A stretch of DNA of 64,000 nucleotides. Source: Dryas octopetala. Taxonomy: Eukaryota; Streptophyta; Magnoliopsida; Rosales; Rosaceae. Below, one piece after another: positions 45,726 to 56,969 of the stretch. A program made the position numbers and the translations under genes. Position 1 is the stretch's first letter; each line of letters starts with the position of its first letter. Under the pieces are notes generated by a model that was given only the letters and a program-made list of their open reading frames with translations, did no database searches and was not told the DNA's origin. The stretch covers positions 4,278,001 through 4,342,000 of the forward strand of contig OY992838.1 in the NCBI GenBank assembly GCA_963921425.1. Direction: 5' to 3'.

Positions 45726-47130
45726 AAGAATTCAGTTATGAATTCACTTACTGAAACTGAATTAAGTGATGCAACAATTACACATTTACTAAAATGCAAT
45801 TACACCTTGACTAAAATGCAATTACACCTTAATTAAAAAACAATTATACCTTTACTAAAACAATTACACTTCACTGAAACAGTTACACCTTTACTGAATT
45901 TCGTTTCACTAAAAAGAACACAGCAACCTTAACAAAAAAAACAACAACAATACAATAAGCCATTGAGATGAGAGGAGTAGCCAACAATACAACGTCGTCC
46001 GATCACCTCACGCGCGACGAGTACACGACAGTCGCCATTGCATCGATCTATTTCTACTTGCAAATTTGATTCATCATATTTCAGAACCATAATTTCATTC
46101 AAAATTTATTTAAAACTCATGTTTCACGAGCTGAAACTGTTTAATCTTAATACCAACCTCTGCAATGTAATATATATCTTGTACCCATTCAACCCCACTG
46201 ATACGTGTCAAAAACCCACAAATCCAGCAATAAACAGCCTCAATCTATATATATATATAAATATATGTAGCCAAATGAAATCCCCAAATAGCAAAATGAA
46301 ATCAGCTAATCTCTCTCAAAATGGGTATTACCTGCGCTGAGAGGCAGAGATGAAATCGTCGACCTTTGGGGCAGCAATGGTGGCGCAGAGAAGCAGAGTA
46401 CCAACTCCAAAACCCACTAGCTGCCGGAACACAGAGATCGCCGGCGAGGATGTCAATCTGATCGATTTGGGGTTTTCCGATTCATTAACAATTGCACCAA
46501 ACCAAATACATAGAACTGAACAGCACAATGAAGAGAAGAAGATGGGTACCTGACTCGATGAAAATGGCTGTCGGAAAACAGAGAACGCCGGCGAGAATGT
46601 CGCCGGCTTCTCTCCTTCGAAACGGCGGGCCTAGGGGTCGTCAATATCTTCTGATGGCACCAATGGACTCGGGACGACGAAAGGAAGCCATCCATGGTGG
46701 TCCGGCACCTTGTCGTCGCCGGAATCGGTGGATCGCCGGCGAGGGAGCTCGGGTCTGCCTAGACCCGATCCGGTGTCGACGTTCAGTTTCGCGGAGAGTG
46801 GAGGGCAGGGAGAGGATGAGGGGGGAGAGGTGAGCGTGATGGGACTGGTATCGCCGGCAACCGTCGCCGAACAGCGGCGCACGCGTCGACGACAACCGCA
46901 GGGGAGAGAGAGAAAGAGAGAGAGAGCACGCACAGAGAGAGAAATTTCAGAAATGTGGGCTTGATATTTTTTCGAGGGTTATAATTGGAAAAAAAAGGGT
47001 CAAACTTAGCTGGGTGTAGTTGACTAGGGGGTTTTGGGAGAGTTTAAATCTTTAATAGGGGGTTTTGAATTAATTTAATTAAAGGTGGAGGTTTTGAAAT
47101 AACTAAACTCTAATTAGGGGGTTTTAAATA

Positions 47131-48610
47131 GTTTACATTTGATTATTTTGCTTTGGTTGTATTTGTGGTTTCTCCGATCTTCTTTTCTTCTTTTATTTTC
47201 TTCTTCTTTGATTTTCCTTTTCTTTGATTTTTCTTCATCATCAATCTTCGATCTTCTTCTTCTTCCTCCCATCTTTTTATTTAATCTTTTTTTTTTAAAA
47301 CATCAAACCCTCCATTATTGTTAGTTTTATTTTTCTTCTACATTTTTCTACTTGAGTAAGAGGTGATGAAATCATTGGTATATATACCTTAAAAAGATGT
47401 TGGATTTGGGGGGATATGTATCTTCTTCTTGACCTGAGTAATAAGTATCTCCTTCTTTTTCTTCTTTTGTTTAATGTACCTAAGTCCAATGTATCGGTAT
47501 TTGTATTTATATATTTTAGTGTTATATTTGTATTATGATAGATTTGTTATATTTTTATTAAATATTCCTTTTTTTTTTTTTTTAACCCAAAGTTGAGGCT
47601 TATTGTATTCATTTTTTTAATCTATATTATATGTATATTGGGTGTTTAATTTTTTTGTATTTAAGTGTTTATATGTTGATATGAATTGGTAACAAATGTT
47701 TTTGGAATTGGATGCATGAATCATGAAATTTCATCAATAAAAAGATTCAAAATTAGGAGTAATAAATGCCTTAAATCATGAATCTTTAAATATTACTCAA
47801 ATTGAAGCAATGACATATTTTGTAAATATTTACAAATTCATGCCTAAACCATTATTTCGCGTGGAAAAAAAAAAACTCTCACACGTATTTATTTATTTAT
47901 TTTTTTGACCAATTGGAAACCATTCCATTAAGAAGCCACAAAGGCAGAAAATTCAAACCAATTAAACAACAAGCATCAATAGAGTATATCTAAAGGACAA
48001 TAGAGTATATCTAAAGCATCAATTAAACCAATTCACACGTTATTTACCTATTAGGCCTACTCTAAAATAGAGTATTGAAAATGGAGTATATCTAAAGGAC
48101 TTATTTTATTTTATTTATTTATTTTGTTTAACAGAAAGAAGCAAGTCCTTGATGAATGATGCCCAAAACTAAGATATAATAATTCGACTTCTTCAAATGT
48201 TGATATCATATTGTCTTTCTTTGAGCATTCCTTTTCATCTGGTCGTTGCAGCCGCAGTAGAAAGGGTGATGTTGGGAAACTTACCGCCATGTTTATGATT
48301 AAAAACTATAGAAAGGGTGATGTTGGGAAACTTACCGCCACGTTTATGATTAAAAACTATCCAGTTGCATTTTAAATTTTGATTCTATTAAACTAAAAAA
48401 AAAACAGAGAACTAGTCTTGGCGTCTGGAAGACCACGGAATTAAGCTACAATGGCAAAGAGGGTACTCAAGAACCATTATGCATGATATCACAGTTTTGT
48501 CTAATTTAATTAACAGATTCAATAATACAGTTCCGGAACGAGTCCAACACGTACATCGTGATATGCGTTATCATATAATATACATATATACGTGCTGGTT
48601 GACCTTCCTT
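47131..48610. other. Spacer upstream of receptor kinase copy 2
   Basis: T-rich and AT-rich, with no gene. It contains the 51-bp tandem duplication at 48258-48359 and a repeated AATAGAGTATATCTAAAG phrase near 47979-48103. Confidence 0.45.
48258..48359. repeat. 51-bp tandem duplication
   Basis: Two copies (48258-48308, 48309-48359) of TAGAAAGGGTGATGTTGGGA and following bases, differing at one position (CCATG against CCACG). Confidence 0.9.
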
Positions 48611-48620
48611 CTATATATAT
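48611..48620 (+). promoter_or_regulatory. Probable TATA box of receptor kinase copy 2
   Basis: CTATATATAT about 115 bases before the ATG at 48731. The following TGTAAAC-T-TTTGCT context recurs upstream of copy 4, where TATATATG is at 58351. Confidence 0.55.
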
Positions 48621-48730
48621 GTAAACCTCTTTGCTAGCTTCTTTGGTGTCACAATAATTTCACATGCACATGTTTTTGATTTCATTGAGGCCTCTACATG
48701 GTGCTTGATTTGATTTCAATTCAATCCAAT

Positions 48731-51142
48731 ATGGTTGCTACACTTTTATTTCTTCACTTGTCACTACTACTTTCTCCATTGGCATCATCATCAACATCAT
48801 CGAATAGTTTGAGCATAGGCTCATCTCTCTCAGTCGAAAATCAGTCTGACACATTGTTGTCACCAAATGGCATATTCACCGCCGGCTTTTTTCCCGTTGG
48901 CGAAAATGCATATTCCTTGGCCATATGGTTCACCGAGCCATCCCCCACCGACAATCTGACTGTGGTGTGGATGGCTAACCGTGACCAGCCAGTCAACGGC
49001 AAACGCTCCAAACTCTCCCTCCAACGAAATGGTAATCTTATTTTGGTCGATGCTGGACGATACACCATTTGGTCCTCCAATACCGTCTCAAATTCATTAG
49101 ACGAATTGCGACTGTTTGACTCTGGCAATCTAGTTTTGCTCACTCTAGACGGTGTTGCTTTGTGGGAAAGCTTTGCTTCACCAACAGACACCCTTTTGCC
49201 TCATCAACCACTCACAAGGAACACAAGGCTTGTCTCTTCAAGAAGCCTCACCAACTATTCCTCTGGCTTCTACTCTCTTTTTTTCGACAATGACAACACT
49301 CTTCGCCTTCTCTACGATGGCCCTGAGATTTCGAGCATTTACTGGCCTAACCCGTGGCTCCTAAGTTTCCAAGCTGGGAGGTCCAGCTACAACAACAGCA
49401 GAATTGCAATGTTTGATAGCTTGGGAAATTTGAGTGCATCCGATGACTTCACCGTTTTGTCTGGGGATTATGGTGCAAAGTTGCAGAGAATTTTGAAGAC
49501 CGATATTGATGGCAATGCCCGATTGTACAGTCGAGCAAAGCCGGGAGACAAGTGGGTTATATCGTGGCAAGCCGTTTCGCAACCATGTAAAATTCATGGC
49601 ATTTGTGGGGCAAATAGTTGGTGCAGCTATGATCCTAGTTTGGGCAGGAAGTGTTCATGTGTTCCAGGCTATAAGGTGAGAAATCAATATGATTGGTCTT
49701 TTGGGTGTGAACCAGATTTCAATGTCTCCTACTCCTGCAATAGTAGTATTGCTCGTGATCAGTTTGGTTTTATGCTTGTTCCTCGCGTTGAAATCTATGG
49801 GTTTGATTTTGGGATATATCATAATTACACCTTAGAAGGTTGCAAAGCTTTGTGCTTGGGATTTTGCAACTGTACAGGGTTCCACTACAAATATGACTTT
49901 GGTGTTGGTTTTTATAATTGTTATCCCAAGTCCCAATTGAGAAATGGATACCGTTCGCCTGGTTTTGATGGAGACCTCTACTTGAAACTACCCAAGGCGA
50001 CCCTTTCTTCTTATAATATTACCTCAGAACAATCCATCAACATGTGCACAGACAAACTTGCAAGACAGTTAGATAGAATATACGAAAAAGGCAACACAAA
50101 TGGTTCCGTCAAGATTATGCTGAGATTCGCTTCCGGGCTTGGAGGACTTGAGATTGTTTGTGTCTTTGTTGTGTGGTTTTGTGTGAGTCGAAGAAAAGGC
50201 CGAGGACGAGAAGATCCAGATTTAGTGACTCAAGGCTACATTCATGCTGCCACTGGATTCAGAAGGTTTAGTTACTCGGAGTTAAGAAAGGCCACAGGAG
50301 GTTTTAAACAAGAGATTGGAAGGGGAGGGGGAGGAATTGTATACAAAGGCTTATTGTCTGATCAGCGAGTTGCAGCAATCAAGAAATTGAGTGCTGCAAA
50401 CCAAGGAGAAGCAGACTTCCTTGCAGAAGTGAGCCTTCTTGGGAAGTTGTACCACATGAATTTGATCGAGATGTGGGGATATTGTGTTGAAGGAAACCAT
50501 AGGCTTCTAGTTTATGAGTATATGGAACATGGTTCCTTGGCTGAAAATTTGTCTTCCAATGTGCTTGATTGGAAGAAAAGGTTCGAAATTGCTGTGGGCA
50601 CCGCAAAAGGCCTGGCTTATTTACATGAAGAATGCCTGGAATGGGTTTTACATTGTGATGTGAAGCCTCAGAACATACTCTTGGACTCTAATTATCATCC
50701 AAAGGTTGCAGATTTTGGCCTGTCCAAGCTATTGAATAGAAGTGAGCTTAGCAATTCCAACTTCTCAAGGATAAGAGGAACCAGAGGTTACATGGCTCCA
50801 GAGTGGGTTCACAACTTGCCCATCACCTCTAAAGTGGACGTTTACAGTTATGGGATTGTTGTCTTGGAGATGCTCACTGGAAAGAACCCAATAGAAAGTG
50901 TTCAAGCTGTAGAAGGTGGAGGGGAGACACAGCAAAAGATGGTTAAATGGGTGAGGGAGAAAATGAATGCAGCAATAGAAAATGCAGTGACCCAAATGGG
51001 AGATGAATATGAAAGGGATCAACTGGAAATTCTTGTTAAGGTAGCTCTTCAATGTTTAGAGGAAGACAAAGATGCAAGACCCACCATGAGTCAAGTAGTT
51101 GAGATGCTTCTACATCATGAAAACAATTCATTGTTATGGTAG
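48731..51142 (+). CDS. G-type lectin S-receptor-like Ser/Thr kinase (ZmPK1-like), copy 2
   Basis: An intronless gene. The ATG at 48731 aligns with the start of the 58482 copy; an upstream in-frame ATG at 48698 would add 11 residues without family support. The product is 803 residues: signal peptide (1-20), B-lectin domain (about 28-150), S-locus glycoprotein region (about 195-320, ending in a Cys-rich EGF-like stretch), PAN/apple domain (about 340-430), a membrane helix near 470-490 (GLEIVCVFVVWF) and a kinase domain (about 515-795). The kinase has GRGGGGIVYKG, AAIKK, HCDVKPQN, DFGLS and APEW, all core residues present, and is non-RD (Cys before the catalytic Asp). A plasma-membrane receptor is expected. 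The ligand is unknown; the family includes self-incompatibility, immune and stress receptors. Confidence 0.95.
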   Translation: MVATLLFLHLSLLLSPLASSSTSSNSLSIGSSLSVENQSDTLLSPNGIFTAGFFPVGENAYSLAIWFTEPSPTDNLTVVWMANRDQPVNGKRSKLSLQRNGNLILVDAGRYTIWSSNTVSNSLDELRLFDSGNLVLLTLDGVALWESFASPTDTLLPHQPLTRNTRLVSSRSLTNYSSGFYSLFFDNDNTLRLLYDGPEISSIYWPNPWLLSFQAGRSSYNNSRIAMFDSLGNLSASDDFTVLSGDYGAKLQRILKTDIDGNARLYSRAKPGDKWVISWQAVSQPCKIHGICGANSWCSYDPSLGRKCSCVPGYKVRNQYDWSFGCEPDFNVSYSCNSSIARDQFGFMLVPRVEIYGFDFGIYHNYTLEGCKALCLGFCNCTGFHYKYDFGVGFYNCYPKSQLRNGYRSPGFDGDLYLKLPKATLSSYNITSEQSINMCTDKLARQLDRIYEKGNTNGSVKIMLRFASGLGGLEIVCVFVVWFCVSRRKGRGREDPDLVTQGYIHAATGFRRFSYSELRKATGGFKQEIGRGGGGIVYKGLLSDQRVAAIKKLSAANQGEADFLAEVSLLGKLYHMNLIEMWGYCVEGNHRLLVYEYMEHGSLAENLSSNVLDWKKRFEIAVGTAKGLAYLHEECLEWVLHCDVKPQNILLDSNYHPKVADFGLSKLLNRSELSNSNFSRIRGTRGYMAPEWVHNLPITSKVDVYSYGIVVLEMLTGKNPIESVQAVEGGGETQQKMVKWVREKMNAAIENAVTQMGDEYERDQLEILVKVALQCLEEDKDARPTMSQVVEMLLHHENNSLLW

Positions 51143-52060
51143 ACATGTTTGTTGTGTTGGGAATAAAATTCTCTTGTACAAATAATAATGATGGAAACAT
51201 GCATAATATTGATAAAGGTAATTAGACGACAATGAGCAATCAGTAATCACAAGTTCACAACAGCACACTATGACTTGCCAGGTTCAGCAAAATCATGCCT
51301 ACGTTCACGTAAAGTAACATCAGCTTCCCTTATGAGAAAAATGCAAATTTGTACATGAAACTTTGTTCAAGAATTCATTTGTATCCCGAACTCTGTATCC
51401 AATAGAATACTTCCTTGTACACTCTCTCCAGAAACCCAAGAAGAACATTCTACAAAGTAGAACCCCCTTGCTTGGTTGCAAAGTGGATAGGGACTCCTCA
51501 TCCTTTTAGAGTCTCTGATAATGGCTAAAATTAGAGTCATAATTAAGCCATACATGAACCAGCCAGATGTATAGGAAATAACTCCGGCCACTGTCCATGC
51601 ATTAATCATTTCTCCATGTGCTAACCTTAGAGTTTAGATTTTTGTTGGTATGGCGTTTAGTTTGGGCCTCTGTGTTTTTATATGTTTTTCCGTCTGTATT
51701 TTCTGTTTGGGCCAAGTTATTTTGTTCTGGTTGCGTTTGATTGTATTGGGCTGGAAAAAAAATAATAATAAGAAGGGAGGGATGCACCAAAGCAAATAAG
51801 TTTTATATATAGCATATATAGAGAATAGCATTTATATATCTTCTTCAACTGTTAGAACGATTCATTCAACTACATGCTAAATTACCAATATCATGCACAT
51901 GAAGTTAAAACCAGAACCAACTTACAAGTTCTGACCAAGTCAAGATACATGATATGTAAACGCTATATTAATGTAGATAGACCAAGATCAAAGCTTACGT
52001 GGAGAGCTGCATATTATATGAAGATTGCCACAGTATCTGGAAGATTGACGATATAGTATT
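51143..52060. repeat. Duplicated 3' flank (copy A)
   Basis: The sequence after copy 2 matches 55618-56540 after copy 3 over about 900 bp, for example GTTTGTTGTGTTGGGAATAA, AACAGCACACTATGACTTG and CAATAGAATACTTCCTTGTA, with small indels. The duplication unit therefore included gene plus 3' flank. No gene in it. Confidence 0.88.
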
Positions 52061-52204
52061 TGCTCAATGTCAATTATAAATTTTTTAAATTAATAAAAAA
52101 AAAAAAAACAGTTAAGTTGGATACTATTCAGCAACACCCTTAACCATCGATTATACATGAAAGAGACTCTCAAAGGCAGTTTCCCAATACTTGCCTCCCC
52201 AATC

Positions 52205-52520
52205 CTCCACTTGGAAAAACAGAAGTTCAATTGGCAGTATATACATACTCATGCATGTGTTTTCTTAGAATTGGCATTATATACATAGTCATATGTTTTC
52301 TTAGAATTGGCACTATATACATAGTCATGTCTGCTAGGAAAATAAGATGGAAAAACAGAAGTTCAATTGGCAGTATATACAAAGTCATGCATGTGTTTTC
52401 TTAGAATTGGCATTATATACATAGTCATGTACTCATGTGTTTTCTTAGAATTGGCACTATATACATAGTCATGTCTACTTGGAAAATAAGAAGTCAAATT
52501 GGCAGTATATACATATTCAT
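52205..52520. repeat. Higher-order repeat of TTAGAATTGGCA units
   Basis: Subunits of roughly 40-50 bp (TTCTTAGAATTGGCATTATA, TACATAGTCATG) are arranged in a larger period of about 136 bp, seen from GGAAAAACAGAAGTTCAATT at 52213 and again at 52349. It sits between receptor kinase copies 2 and 3. Confidence 0.85.
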
Positions 52521-52548
52521 AGAAAAAATAGAATATTCTATTTTTTCT
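52521..52548. repeat. 28-bp perfect palindrome
   Basis: AGAAAAAATAGAAT is followed directly by its exact reverse complement, giving a loopless 14-bp arm inverted repeat at the edge of the higher-order repeat. Confidence 0.92.
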
Positions 52549-53214
52549 ACGAAATGTTTTTTTCATTACCAGTAATATTTTATATAACAAAATTCATAAA
52601 ATTCATATACATATTTATCTCTTTCGATCATCACGTGTTAAGTTGCATGATAAGTGATATTTGGAAATTTTGTTTTCCTGAGGTGCTGCCATGCTAAATT
52701 GAAAGTCACTTGATAAACAATTTATTTTTTTATAAAGGCTCATTTGATGCATAAAATTAAATTGGATAGGTTAAATGATTAGATTCATTTGTATTTAAGG
52801 AAGAAGACGAAGGTGTCTTCTAACTTAGAGAATTCATATGGATTAACTATAAATGGACACTTATTCCTATTAATTTCACTATTTTTGTAGAGTTCTATGA
52901 ATATTATGTAAGTTTTTTTTTTGTCAATGAATGTTATGTAAGTTAATATATAAATAATAGTTAGGAGAAAAAATTGGGACAAATAGTATCTTCCACGAAA
53001 AAAATGATCTGCCACGAAGGAAGATGAAGACAATTGACAGTTGACACTACATGTCTTCAAAGACTGTTCAACTTAATTATTCGCAAACGTTTAAATTTCA
53101 CGGAAGTTGCAACCTTCCTTTCCTTTATACATTCCATATGGAATGAAGTTTGCTTGTTTGGGATATCACATTAATTAATGTGGCAATACTTTTGATCATA
53201 CGAATTTGTAAATC
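52549..53214. other. Upstream region of receptor kinase copy 3
   Basis: AT-rich, no gene. A weak TATA-like TTTATACA lies near 53124, about 90 bases before the ATG. The last about 100 bases resemble the upstream sequences of copies 2 and 4 (GTTGCAACCTT-C-TT, GGGATA-A-CA-ATT). Confidence 0.45.
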
Positions 53215-55617
53215 ATGGAGCTCCAAATTTTGTTCCTCGCCCTTGTTTTTCTGACGCTATATTCTTCACTAAAATCCTCAGCATCCAATATTATGAGCAT
53301 GGGGTCATCTCTGTCGGTGGAAAATCCAGCTCATACCTTAATCTCCCCAAATGGCAGATTTTCCGCTGGCTTGTTTTCAGTGGGTGAAAATGCATATTGC
53401 TTTGGCATTTGGTTCACCGAGCCATCACCCATCCAAAACCTCACGGTGGTTTGGATAGCCAACCGTGACCAGCCGGTCAACGGCAGGCACTCCAAGCTCT
53501 CCCTCCAAAAGAATGGTAACCTTGTCCTCACTGATGCCGGGCGAGCCACCATTTGGTCCTCCAACACCGTTTCAAATTCACTAGACAAATTGCAACTCTA
53601 CGACAGTGGCAATCTTGTTCTGCTCAACCGAAACGGTGTCGCTTTGTGGGAAAGTTTTGCTTCACCTACAGACACTCTTTTGCCTCAGCAACCACTTACC
53701 AGAAACACAAAGCTTGTCTCCTCGAGAAGCCTCACCAACTATGCCTCTGGCTTCTACTCCCTTTTTTTCGACAACGACAACACTCTCCGCCTTCTCTACG
53801 ATGGCCAGGAGGATTCAAGCATTTACTGGCCCGACCCATGGGTTCTCATTTGGAAAGCTGGAAGGTACATATACAACAACAGCAGATTTGCTTTGTTTGA
53901 TAGCTTGGGCAATTTCAGTGCATCCGATGACCTCACCGTTTTGTCAGCGGATTATGGTGCAAAGTTGCAGAGAATTTTGAAGACCGATGTTGATGGCAAT
54001 GCCCGATTGTACAGTCGGGCAAAGCCGGGAGACAAGTGGGTTGTTTCGTGGCAAGCCCTTTCGCAACCCTGTAAAATTCATGGCATTTGTGGGGATAATA
54101 GTTGGTGCACCCATGTTCCTAGTTTGGGCAGGAAATGTTCATGTGTTCCAGGCTTTAAGGTGAGAAATCAATATGATTGGTCTTTTGGGTGCGAACCAGA
54201 TTTCAATGTCTCCTACTCCTGCAATACTACTGTTGCTCGTGATCAGTTTGGTTTTATGCATCTTCCTCGCATTGAATTCTTCGGATATGATTATTGGGTC
54301 TATTTTAATTACACCTTGGAAGGTTGCAAAACTGTGTGCCTGGAATTGTGCAACTGTAAAGGATTCCAGTACAAATATGACTTTGGTGTTGGTTTTTATA
54401 AATGTTTTCCCAAGTCCCAATTGCGAAATGGATACCGTTCGCCTGGTTTTGACGGAGACCTCTACTTGAAACTACCCAAGGCGACCCTTTCTTCTTATAA
54501 AGTTCCCTCAGAACAATCCGTTAATATGTGCACAGACAAACTTCCAAGACAGTTGAACAAAACATACGGAAAAGGCAATACAAATGGGTCTGTCCAGTTC
54601 ATGCTGAGATTCGCTTCTGGGCTGGGAGGAATTGAGATTGTTTGTGTCTTTGTTGTGTGGTTTTGTCTGACTCGAAGAACAGGCCGAGGACAAGAAGATC
54701 CAGATTTGGTCACGCAAGGCTACATTCATGCTGCCACTGGATTCAGAAGATTTAGTTACTCGGAGTTAAAAAAGGCCACGAGAGGTTTTAAACAAGAGAT
54801 TGGAAGGGGAGGGGGAGGAATTGTATACAAAGGCTTATTGTCTGATCAGCGAGTTGCAGCAATCAAGAAACTGAGTGCTGCAAGCCCAGGTGAAGCAGAG
54901 TTTCTTGCAGAAGTGAGCCTTCTTGGGAAATTGTACCACATGAATTTGATAGAGATGTGGGGATATTGTGTTGAAGGAAACCATAGACTTCTAGTTTATG
55001 AGTATATGGAACATGGTTCCTTGGCTGAAAATTTGTCTTCCAATGTGCTTGATTGGAAGAAAAAGTTTGAAATTGCTGTGGGCACAGCAAAGGGCCTGGC
55101 TTATTTACATGAAGAATGCTTGGAATGGGTTTTACATTGTGATGTGAAGCCTCAGAACATACTCTTGGACTCTAATTATCAGCCAAATGTTGCAGATTTT
55201 GGCCTGTCCAAGCTATTGAATAGAAGTGAGCATAGCAATTCCAACTTCTCAAGGATAAGAGGAACCAGAGGTTACATGGCTCCAGAGTGGGTTCACAACT
55301 TTCCCATCACCTCTAAAGTGGACGTTTACAGTTATGGGATTGTTGTCTTGGAGATGCTCACTGGAAAGAACCCAATAGAAAGTGTTCAAGCTGTAGAAGG
55401 TGGAGGACAGCAAAAGATGGTGGTTAAATGGGTGAGGGAGAAAATGAATGCAGCATTAGAAAATGCAGTGACCCAAATGGGAGATGAATATGAAAGGGGT
55501 CAACGGGAAATTCTTGTTGAGGTAGCTCTTCATTGTTTAGAGGAAGACAAAGATGCAAGACCAACCATGAGTCAAGTAGTGGAGATGCTTCTACATTATG
55601 AAAACAGTTCCTTGTAA
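53215..55617 (+). CDS. G-type lectin S-receptor-like Ser/Thr kinase (ZmPK1-like), copy 3
   Basis: Intronless, 800 residues, with the same domain order as copy 2: signal peptide (1-24), B-lectin, SLG and EGF-like region, PAN, a membrane helix (GIEIVCVFVVWF) and kinase. The kinase has GRGGGGIVYKG, AAIKK, HCDVKPQN and DFGLS. It is closest to copy 2: kinase domains differ at few positions, while the lectin domain differs more, including the signal peptide. Local changes include QPNVADFG where the other copies have PKVADFG, PGEAEF for QGEA-F near the alphaC helix, and a two-residue shorter loop after AVEGG. Core catalytic residues are unaffected, so it should be an active non-RD kinase. It is a product of the same tandem duplication as copy 2. 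Confidence 0.95.
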   Translation: MELQILFLALVFLTLYSSLKSSASNIMSMGSSLSVENPAHTLISPNGRFSAGLFSVGENAYCFGIWFTEPSPIQNLTVVWIANRDQPVNGRHSKLSLQKNGNLVLTDAGRATIWSSNTVSNSLDKLQLYDSGNLVLLNRNGVALWESFASPTDTLLPQQPLTRNTKLVSSRSLTNYASGFYSLFFDNDNTLRLLYDGQEDSSIYWPDPWVLIWKAGRYIYNNSRFALFDSLGNFSASDDLTVLSADYGAKLQRILKTDVDGNARLYSRAKPGDKWVVSWQALSQPCKIHGICGDNSWCTHVPSLGRKCSCVPGFKVRNQYDWSFGCEPDFNVSYSCNTTVARDQFGFMHLPRIEFFGYDYWVYFNYTLEGCKTVCLELCNCKGFQYKYDFGVGFYKCFPKSQLRNGYRSPGFDGDLYLKLPKATLSSYKVPSEQSVNMCTDKLPRQLNKTYGKGNTNGSVQFMLRFASGLGGIEIVCVFVVWFCLTRRTGRGQEDPDLVTQGYIHAATGFRRFSYSELKKATRGFKQEIGRGGGGIVYKGLLSDQRVAAIKKLSAASPGEAEFLAEVSLLGKLYHMNLIEMWGYCVEGNHRLLVYEYMEHGSLAENLSSNVLDWKKKFEIAVGTAKGLAYLHEECLEWVLHCDVKPQNILLDSNYQPNVADFGLSKLLNRSEHSNSNFSRIRGTRGYMAPEWVHNFPITSKVDVYSYGIVVLEMLTGKNPIESVQAVEGGGQQKMVVKWVREKMNAALENAVTQMGDEYERGQREILVEVALHCLEEDKDARPTMSQVVEMLLHYENSSL

Positions 55618-56560
55618 TGGTAACATGTTTGTTGTGTTGGGAATAAACTTCTCTTGTACAAATAATAATGATGGAAACATAAAATTGATCAAGGTAATTA
55701 GACGAAAATGAGCAATCACAACAGCACACTATGACTTGTCAGGTTCAGCAAAATCATGCCTACATTCACATAAAGTACCATCAAACTTTCTTATGAGAAA
55801 AATGTAAATTTGTACATGCAACTTTGTTCAAGAGTTAATTTGTATCCCGAACTCTATATCCAATAGAATACTTCCTTGTACACTCTCTCCAGAAACCCAA
55901 GAAGGACATTCTTCAAAGTTCAAAGTGGCTAGAGACTACTCATCGATACTTTTATTAGAGTCTCTGATGATGGTTAAAATTAGAGTCATAATTAAGCCAT
56001 ACATGAACCAGCCACATTAAACAGTAGTATAGAAAACTATAATTTATATGCATCCACATGTATTGGAAATAACTCCACTGTCCATGCATTAATCATTTCT
56101 CCATGTGCCAACCTTAGAGTTAGGATTTTTATTGGTATGGTGTTTAGTTTGGGCCTCTGTGTATTTATATGTTTTTCTGTCTGTATTTTCTGTTTGGGCC
56201 ATGTTATTTTGTTCTTGTCTTTCTGCGTTTGTTTGTATTGGGCTGGAAAAAAATAAAGAACGGAGAAATGCACCAAAGCAAACAAGTTGTATAGCATATA
56301 TAGAGAATAGCATTTATATATCTTTCAACTGTTAAACGATTCATTCAGCTACATGCTAAATTATCAATATCATGTACATGAAGTTAAAACCAGAACCAAC
56401 TTACAAGATCTGACCAAGTCAAGATACATGATATGTAAACTCTCTATATTAATGTAGATAGATTAGACCAAGATCAAAATTTACGTAGAGAGCTGCATAT
56501 TATATGGAGATTACTACAGTATATGGAAGACTTTTATAGTCAAAGATAAATAAAGATATG
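55618..56560. repeat. Duplicated 3' flank (copy B)
   Basis: Counterpart of 51143-52060. The homology includes TTTGGGCCTCTGTGT-TTTATATGT and CATGAAGTTAAAACCAGAAC and ends near 56540, about 920 bases past the stop codon. Short indels separate the copies. Confidence 0.88.
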
Positions 56561-56969
56561 ACAGAATATAATATTTGTTCAATTTGTATGACGAGTAAAA
56601 ATTTTATGTAAGGTAATTATATATATCTCTTTCATTATGTAATAAGTTACTGGACAAGCGAGTAAGACATATAAAATAGTGATTTAGAATGCTGGGATGC
56701 TAATCGCAAAGTCACATGATAAAAAATTTCTTTTTTTATGAGTGTAAATGTGTAATAGAGAAGCACATGCAATTGGATAATTTTTAATCATATACATGGC
56801 AGCTGCAATTTGTCCCCAACCTCACCGTTTCCACTGCGGCTGCAGCAGCCTATAAAAAACAGTCAAAGGAATACCAAACCTATGACAAACGAGCCCACGT
56901 ACACCTTTTTCTCAAAGAATGTTCAACTTTATATATATTATACAAGAATGGTCAACTTTGATGTCCATT

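Larger units (their letters stand above)
45355..47130. mobile_element. Possible transposable element carrying gene-like exons
   Basis: Both sides have A/C-rich arms in opposite orientation built from CAAAACCCCCTA-type phrases (45400-45445 on plus; 47015-47125 on minus as TAGGGGGTTTTG). I could not define exact ends or a target duplication. The interior, read on the minus strand, starts with a CT-rich leader and a GC-rich segment (46960-46560), with possible splice donors after 46553 (CAG/GTACCC) and after 46334 (GCGCAG/GTAATA). Between them is a frame including FRQLVGFGVGTLLLCATIAA and PKVDDFISASQRR. This looks like 5' exons of a captured or degenerate gene that I cannot name. No complete gene can be built. 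Confidence 0.4.

Noticed and set aside
48698..48730. Upstream ATG as the start of receptor kinase copy 2
   Set aside because: The aligned position in copy 4 has no ATG in that place and the signal segment follows the ATG at 48731 directly.
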